Of a stretch of DNA of 10,830 nucleotides, positions 1-8,120 are shown in pieces. The first letter of the stretch is position 1. Each line of letters begins with the position of its first letter. The stretch comes from Saccoglossus kowalevskii. Its lineage: Eukaryota > Hemichordata > Enteropneusta > Harrimaniidae. The notes below the pieces were generated by a model. It did no database searches. It saw nothing but the letters and a program-made list of their open reading frames with translations, and had not been told where the DNA came from. The DNA is taken from NCBI RefSeq assembly GCF_000003605.2, contig NW_003122922.1, forward strand, positions 88,363 to 99,192, written 5' to 3'. A program made the translations under genes and the position numbers.

Positions 1-26
1 TCTAAAGATGAAAATTTATGATACTA

Positions 27-187
27 CAGTGCTTGAACTTCAGAGTTGAGTGGGCATCTATTTTCCAAACCGAAATTTATAATATATATATATATATAGA
101 GAATATCAAAGGGTACCATGGCAAATTCATTGAGCGTTATAATAATTGCATTTAATAATAATTGCATTCTATGAAGTTCAAGCCCTG
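27..187. mobile_element. short inverted-repeat element, MITE-like (hAT-style ends)
   Basis: A 19-bp imperfect terminal inverted repeat (17 of 19 matching, 12 bp perfect) lies at 27-45 and, inverted, at 169-187. Both ends start CAG(T/G)GCTTGAACTTCA. The interior is AT-rich, carries a TA microsatellite and has a 12-bp direct repeat AATAATTGCATT at 141-152 and 157-168. There is no coding capacity. The CAGgG/CAGtG start resembles ends of hAT-type non-autonomous elements, but I see no clean 8-bp target duplication (flanks tgatacta and cattgata share only TGATA out of register). The assignment to hAT is therefore an inference; the inverted repeat itself is directly visible. Confidence 0.5.
82..98. 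repeat. (AT)n microsatellite
   Basis: An uninterrupted run of about eight AT dinucleotides inside the inverted-repeat element at 27-187. It is a simple repeat with no sign of function. Confidence 0.85.
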
Positions 188-1309
188 CATTGATAATATG
201 TAACAGTTGTTCATCACAGCCTGAATGAATCAAAGATAAGCTTCACATTGTGGGAAGATAAATTCAAATTTGATGCTGTACTGTATTGGAGGAACAGTGA
301 CTTGATTTCAGCATGGTTCTAGCATCATTGTGTTCATTTCAGATTTTAAGAATGGTTGTGGCTAACGTACTTTGAGACAGGAATTTCCTGAAATTTTGCT
401 AAAACATTCTTTTGGGATACCTGAACTAAATCATGAATGGCAACTGTAGATATTATGACATTTGGTAATCAAAAATGACCACCAAAAATACTCAAAGACA
501 CTGGAAACAAAGCTCAGGATCTCTGATCTACTGTTTTGATTTGGAACTTCATGTTTTTAATAATTCACTCACTTTTTAGTACAAAGTATTCAAGTACGAG
601 TAAGAGTGCATGTACCTGCCTACTGAATAATACTCAGATTTCGGTTTGATATGACATATTGGTGAACACATTGAATTATAATTCACTATAAACTAAAAAC
701 ACAGTTTGCAGCACATTGTCACACAATTATAATTGTTCAATGAAAAATGAACAGCAATGTATATGTGCAGATTATTATTAGCATACCATGGTAAGTAACA
801 CAATCCCTGCACAAGCCTACTTTTCAGTGATTCATCAAGTAAATATTAAGTCAGGTGCAGCAAAAACAACTTTACATTTCAAGATAAATTAAAATCCAAC
901 TTGTTCATCAACATCAAACAATAATATTGAAAACTTACTTCATATCCATGATGAAAATCAATGTGTACATTTCTCATAATTTATTTTTGCTATAGGTTAT
1001 ATCATTTGTATTTGAATATTCAATAACAATTTATAAATGCAAAATGCTTCTGTGTCAAAATGCCTAAAAAGTCTTCAAGAGAAAATTAATTTGAGCTAAA
1101 ATAAAGTATATTACGGTATATTAATTCTTTCAATTTTTTGAACTTATTGACTTTATGACAATTTAAAAACATAATTAGGTCATATACCGATGGCAAGATG
1201 ACAATATTGGACACAATGCCTGTTAGTGTTGATACATGTGGACTCAACAGCTGTGACATTTTAAGAGTGTCACAACACACATGTACATTATGAGATGTGT
1301 AATACCACA
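188..1309. other. AT-rich, CpG-poor non-coding stretch
   Basis: No convincing gene, RNA or repeat. CpG is very rare. Two spots have a strong minus-strand splice-donor match: GTGAGT next to 572 and GTAAGT next to 936. The open frames in front of them are only about 10-25 codons, so they are not called as exons. A 64-codon minus-strand open frame at 1086-1280 lacks a clear acceptor and is probably chance. The simplest reading is intronic DNA. Confidence 0.5.
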
Positions 1310-1617
1310 GACTTAGAGGGCTCCAATCCCAATTGTGGTCAATACAAGACTTAGAGGCCCCTTATCCAAACATTAAATACCAACAGATGGTGAATATGAG
1401 ACTTGGGGCTCCTCATCCAAACATCACATACCAACAGGAGGTTAAAAGATCAAATACAAGCAGAGGGTTATTATGTGACTTAGGGGACCCTCATCCAAAC
1501 ATTAAATACCAACAGGTGGTTAAAGCATCAAATACCAGCAGAGGGTTATTATGTGACTTAGGGGACCCTCATCCAAACATTAAATACCAACAGCTGGTCA
1601 ATACAAGATTTAGACAG
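1310..1617 (+). repeat. degenerate minisatellite built on a 26-bp module
   Basis: Five tandem units start with GACTTAG-like sequence at about 1310, 1348, 1400, 1477 and 1555. Spacings are about 38, 52, 77 and 78 bp. Units of 52 and 78 bp look like two and three copies of a 26-bp module: within a 78-bp unit the sub-blocks CATTAAATACCAACAG and CATCAAATACCAGCAG are diverged copies of each other. The two 78-bp units at 1400-1554 are the closest pair. Because most unit lengths are multiples of three, the plus strand stays open from 1333 to 1710. The first ATG is only at 1387 and there is no sign of a gene around it, so I call a minisatellite, not a CDS. Confidence 0.8.
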
Positions 1618-2708
1618 TTCTTATCGCTAATGGCATTTGGTGGGCAAAGTAAGGGTCTTATCCATGAGGGTGACACCAAAACCAGTAATAGTGCCATTGC
1701 AAAGCCATAATATAATGTGCTGCCAAATATGACCAAGATTTGTTGCTTACTGGAAAGTTGCACTATAATAATGTTTATTACACAGCAGGTTTATGCAGTA
1801 GTGACTTGAGTGGACTGGAAAACTGAGGATGAACAAAACACTAAGCGTACACGCCACAATCATCTTGTCTGAAACAATTGTGTCAAAAGTTTCAGAGATA
1901 AGGCTGTTTTTTTTGTTCTAGGAACACAAAGAAACAAATTGCTTTGCACTGGAAAATTGTACTTCCATTGTGCTTTGCTTGATTTCTAAGACTTTTCAAA
2001 ACCTTTCAAAGACAAATGAAAAACTAATTTGGGACCTAAAATGTACATGTGCAAAAAAAAAACATAGCCAGCAAAGGTACATACACCTTTCCTGGAAATG
2101 CAGTTTTGTTAATTGTCGCAATTTAATTAGTTTATACCTCAGTAGTCAGTATAATGAAATTAGAATACAAAACCCAGGCATATCATTCATTTGGTAAAGA
2201 AAGCAAATTACTTTTGAAGACTAAAATGAAAAACGAAATATACAAGATCATTTTAAAGCCTTAACTTTTTTACCACCAGTTTCCATCACAAAATAGTCCC
2301 TTTTATACATGTAAGTCTGCAGTTTCCTTCAGAAGAATGGGACAAATTGAGTTAAAACTGAAAATAGACTCAAATTTTGTCCAAAATTAGAGCTCAAATA
2401 TTAAAGAATACAAGAAAAAAGTAAAGAAATATTTAGATGAGAAAGTCTGGTGGAAAAAATGTTAAAAACAGAAAATCAATACAAGACACATGTTAATATA
2501 GCATGGGAACAGTGATTAAAACCAATCCAGGTGTTCTACTTTAGGAGAGTAAATGCTACAAAGTCATTGCCATGGGTAAACACAACCACCATGAATGTCA
2601 ATGTCAATTGTGAGAAACATTACGCATTTCTTTGTTTATAAGTGCCTTATCATCTCAAGGTCAAAAACATGAATACACACCTCATAGAAATGGCCTGGCT
2701 TCTCATGT
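1618..2708. other. AT-rich non-coding stretch
   Basis: No gene or RNA that I can support. CpG is nearly absent. A 23-codon minus-strand open frame at 2636-2707 abuts the inverted-repeat element to its right and is discussed as an observation only. The stretch is probably intronic or repeat-derived. Confidence 0.45.
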
Positions 2709-2915
2709 CTGTAAAATACTTTCTTTTCACTGGAATTAATTTTTGCTGAAAAGACTTTTTAGGTGTTTTGTTTTGAATTAATTTTCACTGATTTTTGGAG
2801 AGTTGTATGTAAATTACATGAAAAAGGTATATTCGTTGGATTTTATTTTCACCAAATCATTCCTTCAGTGAAAATGGTGAAAATTAATTCCAAGTGAAAA
2901 TAAAGTAATCTACAG
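2709..2915. mobile_element. palindromic MITE-like element
   Basis: Two long arms are inverted copies: 2709-2746 and about 2878-2915, roughly 85-90% matching over ~37 bp with one gap. Both ends read CTGTA...TACTTT...TTTTCACT..GGAATTAATTTT going inward. A further inner pair (around 2775-2790 and 2866-2887) repeats the GAATTAATTTTCAC word, so most of the 207 bp could fold into an imperfect hairpin. It has no coding capacity and no clear target-site duplication. The structure suits a non-autonomous DNA transposon (MITE); the superfamily cannot be told from this copy. Confidence 0.65.
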
Positions 2916-3303
2916 TAGTTGACATCAAGAAAGACTATTTTTGTACAGTCAGCAAAACTGTTTCAAGGCCTTTCAATTATAGTAACTTTGGTCAAATATA
3001 AAATGTGAAAGTTACAGTATTCATGAGTTATGCCGAGTGAAATCTGATGTATTGCGTCATTCATCAAACAAACGTTTTGCTTGTTTTCACTACAATGAAT
3101 CCTTTGAACACTGCTTTGAGATTGCACTAAACATAGACCTGTATTTTTAAGATCTATGTACTAAACTAAATTGGTGTATGAAAATAATGTATGAAATTCA
3201 AAAGAGACGAAACAAAGACTATACAGAAACTCAAGAGTCTGGTGTGCATCTCAGACAAATCTTAATGAAAAATTCTTTTCATCAAATATTTGTTTTATAG
3301 TTT
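2916..3303. other. AT-rich non-coding stretch
   Basis: Nothing supportable: no long open frame, no RNA gene, no tandem structure. It separates the palindromic element from the 45-bp minisatellite. Confidence 0.4.
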
Positions 3304-3483
3304 GCCTAGATCATTGACCGGAGAATCCTGCGTGTGATTTAGTGATATGCCTAGATCATTGACCGGAGAATCCCGAGTGTGATTTAGTGATATGCCTAGA
3401 TCATTGACCGGAGAATCCTGCGTGTGAATTAGTGATATGCCTAGATCATTGACCGGAGAATCCTGCGTGTGATTTAGTGACTT
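3304..3483. repeat. 45-bp minisatellite, four near-identical copies
   Basis: Copies lie at 3304-3348, 3349-3393, 3394-3438 and 3439-3483, head to tail with an exact 45-bp period. Copy 2 differs at two positions (CCCGAG for CCTGCG) and copy 3 at one (GAATT for GATTT). The end of copy 4 drifts into unique sequence. Each copy contains ATTGACCGGAGAATC and two or so CpGs, which is notable in a CpG-depleted neighbourhood. The 45-bp period keeps the minus strand open through the array (15 residues per copy), but no start, splice site or extension makes it a gene. There are no spacers, so it is not CRISPR-like. Confidence 0.95.
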
Positions 3484-5261
3484 AACTTTACACTTGGAAA
3501 AGAATGCAGAAAACACAAGCGCAATTAAATCCACAGTACTACTTGATGATGTATGGGTATTTGATTATGAACTTTTGATACGATTATTTGCAGATACCAT
3601 AGCTATTGTATGTATTACAGTATACATATTACTTGACATGCAAAAGACTCCAAACACAATTCTGCTGATGGTAAAACTTTCATGAGTATATATAACATGA
3701 AGACAATATATCAATAAAGCAACATGCAGTTTTTCTAGTTCACTTAGTATTACAATTGTGTGTCACTTTTATATTATAATTTCACAAATTGAATACTGCA
3801 ATATATGCACAAAGACAGGACAGGAGAATATCGTAAAACTCTTATTATCAAGAATTTATAAGATAACAGTCTGCAACTTGTATAACCATGTACGGTGATG
3901 TGCAGTGAAGATATCAAGAGAAGCGATCTCTCACATTTTGCCTACATTTAAAAGTGACCCCAGTTCGTGCGAATCAATCAAACGCATTTCTAACCAATAG
4001 TATCACTCCATTAAAAAATGCCAACGAGTGTATTACATGCTTTGCAAATAAGCAAAGACATTGTCAGAAACGATCTGAGGTGAACATGACCAAGTTCTTT
4101 CACAAAATCACTAATTTTCATACAAATTTCTAGAAATGTAAGCTTACATGTAAATGACGATTTTATGATCACATCACCCTTGCATCAGTCATCTTATAAA
4201 TCCATGTTATACACTGTATATCTTCTCCACCCCAAACTACGTGAATTAATGACACTTCCTATCTATGAACTTTGCTTTAAAATTTGCCCATTTTTTAAAT
4301 ATCGCATAATCATTCCATATTTGAAATATTGCATTTCCCAATAAGGAAGGATACAGATACCTATGTAATACCATAACATTACTGCATGCTGTAACTTAGA
4401 GATAAGGTGACAGATGTACAATAATAAATCACAATTAATAGGGAAGTAATTTAAACTAATCATAGAACATACTTGAATTGGTAAAATTCAGCATATCACT
4501 GATGATGACAATTGATAAGCATATGTTTTAATGACTCCACTCAAATCCTGAATAGAGAAGCAGAATTTAATTTAAACTCTTGATAATGTTGTGATGTCCG
4601 TAACCTATTTGACCTTTCATAATCTGGTCAACTGAGTGTTCTTAAGTTTACAGACAAGCAGGCATTCACTAGAAGCACCAACAGAGGAATTACAAGGTTC
4701 AGTCAGTGGTAACCCAAATAAAAAGATACATTGTGTATTGTTCAGCGAGTCTTCAACACAACAATAGAATGATAACTAAAATTGGTGGAACATACACCAG
4801 ACTAGAAACAACAAAGTATTTATAAAACATGACAATATTATTTTTATTTTAAAGAGGAAGCTGTCAATCCCAGGGATTGGACAAGGGAATCAAGGGACAT
4901 GTTTGTTTAAGTTGTTTACACTGTTAATCACACTTTTCATTGTAAATTTAATTCAGTAAACAAATGTTATGCTATTTAGGTTTAAACACTAAACTGTGCT
5001 ATATAATTTTAGATGAATAGATGCCCTTAGATGCTTGTAGATAAGCTTCTAGTGAGGATAGCTGACTTTCTTTCAGGATTTCTTGCTACTTAGGGCACAA
5101 CAGCAAGGTGAACTATCAGGTATACATAGTTGTATTCATTAATATATAGACAATGAAATGTTGAAATCATTTATAAAAATGTACTCTACTACAAAAAAAA
5201 ATGGAAGAATCTGCCACTCTGGATTATTCAAATTCTAGTCTTTTTTTCGTTATGTAATTAC
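3484..5261. other. AT-rich, CpG-depleted stretch with weak exon-like spots
   Basis: No firm gene. On the minus strand, short open frames occur in front of or behind splice-like sites at about 3936-4005, 4011-4184 and 4170-4262. A plus-strand open frame of 43 codons sits at 4636-4767. All are within the range of chance in this composition. The stretch contains no RNA gene or tandem repeat that I can see. It is most simply intron of the leftward gene proposed from the promoter near 6.7 kb. Confidence 0.4.
4037..4110 (-). other. weak candidate coding exon of a leftward gene
   Basis: This lies in a 57-codon minus-strand open frame (4011-4184). An acceptor-like AAAATTAG ends just before 4110 and a donor GTAATA begins at 4036. 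That gives 74 nt encoding about 24 residues that start DFVKELGHVHLRSF. The exon would begin with one nucleotide of a split codon, which matches the two-nucleotide overhang left by the candidate exon at 5262-5361. The acceptor has a poor pyrimidine tract and the phase match has a one-in-three chance, so this could easily be spurious. I do not recognise the protein. Confidence 0.15.
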
Positions 5262-5361
5262 CTTTGTTTATAATCTCTAAAATGGAGGAAGGTTGCATCT
5301 TTGTTGATATCAGACTCAGAAGCTCCTTCTACAACAATGCCAGACAATAGAGCCTGCATTG
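5262..5361 (-). other. candidate coding exon, leftward gene, product unknown
   Basis: Read on the minus strand, this is an open frame of about 33 codons with ordinary protein-like composition, starting MQALLSGIVVEGAS and including SDINKDATFLHF. It ends at a good donor match, CAAAG|GTAATT, at 5262/5261. Two acceptors are possible: AAAAG before 5361, which would bring in an in-frame ATG at 5359 as the start codon, or CAATGCAG before 5353, which would make it an internal exon. Both have weak pyrimidine tracts. It lies about 1.3 kb downstream of the proposed non-coding first exon ending at 6629, so it could be exon 2. I recognise no family and cannot exclude a chance open frame. Confidence 0.3.
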
Positions 5362-6180
5362 CTTTTAAGGAACTATACTTTCATTATTTTATTGAAAAAC
5401 TTAGTTATCAATGTCACGAATGTATTACATCATCTTATTAATTATTTACCAGGATATTCAATTTACCAGTAAAATTTAAATAAGAAAAAAATCGACAACA
5501 ATTTTGAACACATCCAGCAATTTGTGAAAATTTGTCTCCAACAACAAATCACAGAAAAATTCTTGCAGCACATATTTTTTAACAGGCGAGTATAAAAAAG
5601 AACTTTTGATATTTGAAAAAGGTATTGTTATATAACAGTGATACACATCAATCCACAACAACCTTCCTCGACCTGCGACTGAATGGAATAGGCAATTGTG
5701 TAGATGGAAAACCCACTGGTACAAATATGTTTGTTTGAACTGTGCATGCTGTTGTTTTGTGAAATTGATTGCAGCTCAAAACTGAAACTGATCACGTGCC
5801 AAATATATAGCACATTTGACAAGGACTATAAACTTTAATTAATATGTTATGTTGACAATAAAACGACCGAGTGAGTGAGTAATGTCTGAGTCAACACAAA
5901 AGCAGAAGTCATACACCAACAGTGACCTCGCCGTGGACCTCCCAATTCGTAAACAATGGGGGCCATTCACACATGTTTTGGGACCGATGTAGGTTTCAAC
6001 TCGGACTAGCGACTCAACCTGTCACTGGTGTGCTTACATATACGCAAAGTGATACAAAAAACACAAACATTACAAATAAAAATATTATGATCAACTTAAC
6101 CCGCGTTTTAAAATGTTCGAATAAACCAAATCGAAACATGGACAAGTTCACTACAGGCTTCAGTACCACGCCGTGTAATA
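5362..6180. other. non-coding stretch spanning the CpG-poor to CpG-rich transition
   Basis: No supportable gene. CpGs begin to reappear from about 5480 and are regular by about 5870. A small GAGT run lies at 5870-5880. Several open frames occur on both strands (for example 5922-6215, plus, without an ATG start) but none shows coding features. In the proposed gene model this is first-intron sequence. Confidence 0.4.
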
Positions 6181-6628
6181 CAAAACAACGTATTACTTCA
6201 ATATTTTATAAATAAACAAGTAATGGAGAACGCCGAGTTGTCAAATAATAACACACTGCACGTAAAGTTTACAGTCGCGTGAACTTTTATTGCGGCGACA
6301 TTCAACGGGAGCTATCGCTGATGAGAGTCATGCCGATTCACTGCCCTGGCTGTCATCCGTAGCGCAAGTTCTGATTCAATACGTCTGCTAACACCCGAAT
6401 TCAAGTAACTATTTGCATGCAGTGAGGTACAACATACACAAACCAGTCGACTACAGCACAGTGACAAAAGCTTTCGGTTTCTCCCATTGAAATCAACACA
6501 GTCGATGAACTCAAATGGCACCACACCAAAATACCGGCGGCGGGTTTTTCGCCGTATGTTTAACATTTTGAACAAAATGACACCCACCAAGAACAGCGGC
6601 GTGACAGACTCAACAAATGTGTACTCAC

Positions 6629-6722
6629 CTCACTGATTGTCAATATGACGTGGGATCATTCGGTAATTTAACAGCAGTCAAACTTAACCAGGAAATAATA
6701 AACTAGAATTTGTGATTCACCC
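6629..6722 (-). other. putative non-coding first exon (5' UTR) of leftward gene
   Basis: The 3' edge is set by a near-perfect splice donor on the minus strand, CAGTGAG|GTGAGTAC, at 6629/6628. The 5' edge is only a guess, placed just downstream of the ETS and YY1 type sites. The exon has an ATG at 6659-6657 that opens a nine-codon frame ending TGA at 6632-6630, one nucleotide before the splice point. It would therefore be an upstream mini-ORF rather than the protein start. The main start codon must be in a later exon, possibly the ATG at 5359. Confidence 0.4.
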
Positions 6723-6734
6723 AACTTCCTCTGC

Positions 6735-6745
6735 AATATGGCGGA
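6735..6745 (+). promoter_or_regulatory. YY1-type site
   Basis: AATATGGCGGA matches the known YY1 consensus AAnATGGCGGC at all but the last position. Such sites cluster close to transcription starts of CpG-rich metazoan promoters. It sits 5 bp from an ETS-type ACTTCCT at 6724-6730 and 16 bp from a KLF-type GGGCGTGG at 6761-6768, which strengthens the promoter reading. Binding is inferred only. Confidence 0.4.
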
Positions 6746-6790
6746 GTAATATAATAGGATGGGCGTGGCGACTCTGAGTGTCGAACTATT

Positions 6791-7243
6791 TTAAGTACTT
6801 GTTGCGCTATGAAAAGTTCAGACAATCGTCAAATCAATGAAATATGTGCTCTGAATGTGTTGTTTATATTTAACAAATCAGCTACAATGAAAATAAACAG
6901 TGTAATAATCGCACCCAGGCAAAGTAGCAGGAACTATTGCGCCATTATGTTGCAGTAAAATGTCCTAACGTAACAATCCGCCAAACTGAGTTCAAAGTTT
7001 ACCCGTGCACAAAAGGTGGAATATGTACAATCTCGCACTCACGATAACTTTTGCTTATCTTGATTTTATGCAACATGTAAATTAACAAATCCTTGTCGAG
7101 AGAATCTGTAGGGGGATCTTTTTTTTAAATACGAAATATTACAACCCCTTTCTCGGTCTTCTTTTGTTGTTTTTTTTTGGCTTAGACCATATATCCTAAT
7201 ATTTCTAGGGTACATGCTTGTAAACATCCGGGGGACAATACCC
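6791..7243. other. non-coding stretch between promoter block and LINE
   Basis: No gene or RNA seen. CpG content is intermediate. Long T runs lie at about 7119-7127 and 7169-7178. It is upstream of the proposed leftward promoter and ends at the duplicated 5' junction of the retrotransposon fragment. Confidence 0.4.
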
Positions 7244-7294
7244 ACATACACGACCAAAAACAAAAAAAGGTAGACATACACGACCAAAAACAAA
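7244..7294 (+). repeat. 30-bp tandem duplication at the LINE 5' junction
   Basis: The 21-bp word beginning ACATACACGACCAAAAAC occurs at 7244-7264 and again at 7274-7294, a period of 30 bp. The right-hand copy is in frame with the LINE protein (HTRPKTN) and the left-hand copy reads HTRPKTK in the same frame. The duplication therefore lies exactly where the recognisable retrotransposon begins. Confidence 0.85.
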
Positions 7295-7650
7295 TATTGA
7301 GGACAGAAAATGCATCAAGTGCCAAGTCATAGAAGATGAATTACACTTTATCACAGAATGTGTACTTTGTGAATCTAAAAGACAGGAATTATATTCCTTG
7401 TTTGATAACACCAACGGTATCAAAAACAATGACAAATTTATATGTGTTATGAATGCCCATACTAGACAGCAATTACAACAGTGTATACAATAAAATAGCA
7501 AATAATATGAACACAGTAGTTTACTTTTTCTTGTTTGTTTGTCACACTTTTTGTTTTGTTTTTAGCTTTATTACCTTCTACATGCGTAGAAACCAAAAAA
7601 GAATTGTCAAATTTTCTTTAACGTTGTAATAAAGCAATATTCTATTCTAT
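7266..7650 (+). mobile_element. 5'-truncated non-LTR retrotransposon, 3' end (CR1/L2/Jockey-like)
   Basis: The 3' end of a LINE in the plus orientation. It comprises the last ~75 codons of the reverse-transcriptase ORF with its C-terminal zinc knuckle (ending TAA at 7491-7493), a ~135-nt 3' UTR, an AATAAA at 7628-7633 and a short ATTCTATTCTAT tail at 7639-7650. LINE clades with short tandem-repeat tails rather than poly(A) are common in marine invertebrates. Almost the whole element (endonuclease, RT core) is missing, as expected from abortive reverse transcription. I see no target-site duplication. The exact clade cannot be set from this fragment. Confidence 0.8.
7269..7493 (+). pseudogene. 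C-terminal fragment of LINE reverse transcriptase ORF2
   Basis: An open frame of 74 codons reading GRHTRPKTNIEDRKC, followed by a knuckle of pattern C-x2-C-x7-H-x4-C that includes IEDELHFITEC, then RQELYSLF, ending in TAA. The order R-C-x2-C, EDExHFxxxC and a basic helix is the usual C-terminus of ORF2 proteins in CR1/L2/Jockey-type LINEs, downstream of the RT domain and of unknown function in detail. No reverse-transcriptase or endonuclease domain is present, so this copy is dead. The frame remains open upstream to 7224, through the 30-bp duplication, but residues before about 7266 do not look LINE-like. Confidence 0.8.
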
Positions 7651-7660
7651 ACGTAGAACA

Positions 7661-8120
7661 TGCCTAATGGGGATGTGCCCCTGAAATGGGTCTCGTTTTT
7701 TTTAATTTTATGTATAAGTAACGGTCTTATTTCTGGTCAAGATAGGTATAAATCGGTGATAAATATTGGTAATATTTTTCCGATTTGGTATACTTATTGG
7801 TCCGTATAAGAGCGAATATCTCCACCTCTGATCCCCACCTAAGATCCATATACATGTACTAGTATACATCAACCCGGAAATTAATAAATCTATATACAAT
7901 GCAACTGTTGGCTTACATGTGCTTCTATTGTAGATGTTCTTCTTATAGAGCAAATACGGTAACAGTTTTACTTAGAATAAACAGTGATGACAGAAATGGT
8001 ACTTTGGTATAAATATGGGTATAGATTTTGCCACTATCCAGGTATAAAAATGGTCACACTTTTGTGCACTCAGGGGCACCTTCCTACCCAGCTATGTGTC
8101 AACTGCCCCCGGGGGTAAAC
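7661..8120. repeat. possible dispersed repeat, unclassified
   Basis: The word GTGCCCCTGA at 7675-7684 reappears inverted as TCAGGGGCAC at 8070-8079 (10 bp perfect). Each is next to a G/C-rich cluster (GGGGATGTGCCCC on the left; CTGCCCCCGGGGG at about 8102-8114 on the right). Between them GGTATAAA(T/A) occurs at 7745, 8006 and 8041. No protein is encoded. The block directly follows the LINE tail. The pattern hints at a transposable element bounded by short inverted repeats, but the arms do not match beyond about 12 bp, so this is tentative. Confidence 0.3.

Larger units (their letters stand above)
6181..6790. promoter_or_regulatory. CpG-rich promoter-like block
   Basis: My hand count gives about 31 CpGs in this ~600 bp, close to what base composition predicts. 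The first 600 bp of the window hold about four. The block contains a KLF/Sp-type GGGCGTGG (6761-6768), a YY1-type AATATGGCGG (6735-6744), an ETS-type ACTTCCT (6724-6730) and a CREB/ATF half-site TGACGTGG (6646-6653), all within about 120 bp. A strong minus-strand splice donor follows at 6628. Together these are typical of a metazoan promoter and first exon, here probably driving a leftward transcript; a divergent rightward transcript cannot be excluded. Confidence 0.5.

Noticed and set aside
3295-3534. Minus-strand open frame with a 15-residue repeat, and possible CRISPR-like array
   Set aside because: The frame stays open only because the 45-bp period is a multiple of three. The repeats are contiguous without spacers, so this is a minisatellite.
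4636-4767. Plus-strand open frame of 43 codons with protein-like composition
   Set aside because: It has no ATG and no good donor, and the length is within chance expectation. It also shows that protein-like short frames occur by chance here, which limits confidence in the minus-strand exon candidates.
5922-6215. Plus-strand open frame of 97 codons
   Set aside because: It begins at GTG rather than ATG, shows no domain or splice signals, and has a composition typical of translated non-coding DNA.
6312-6630. Open frames on both strands in the CpG-rich block (92 codons minus; about 70 codons plus from about 6412)
   Set aside because: Both are open over the same bases, neither has a convincing start or homology, and stop-poor frames are expected where GC content rises. 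The minus frame runs through the proposed intron beginning at 6628.
7205-7501. Minus-strand open frame of 98 codons
   Set aside because: It is the antisense shadow of the LINE C-terminal fragment, which has the recognisable zinc-knuckle pattern on the plus strand.
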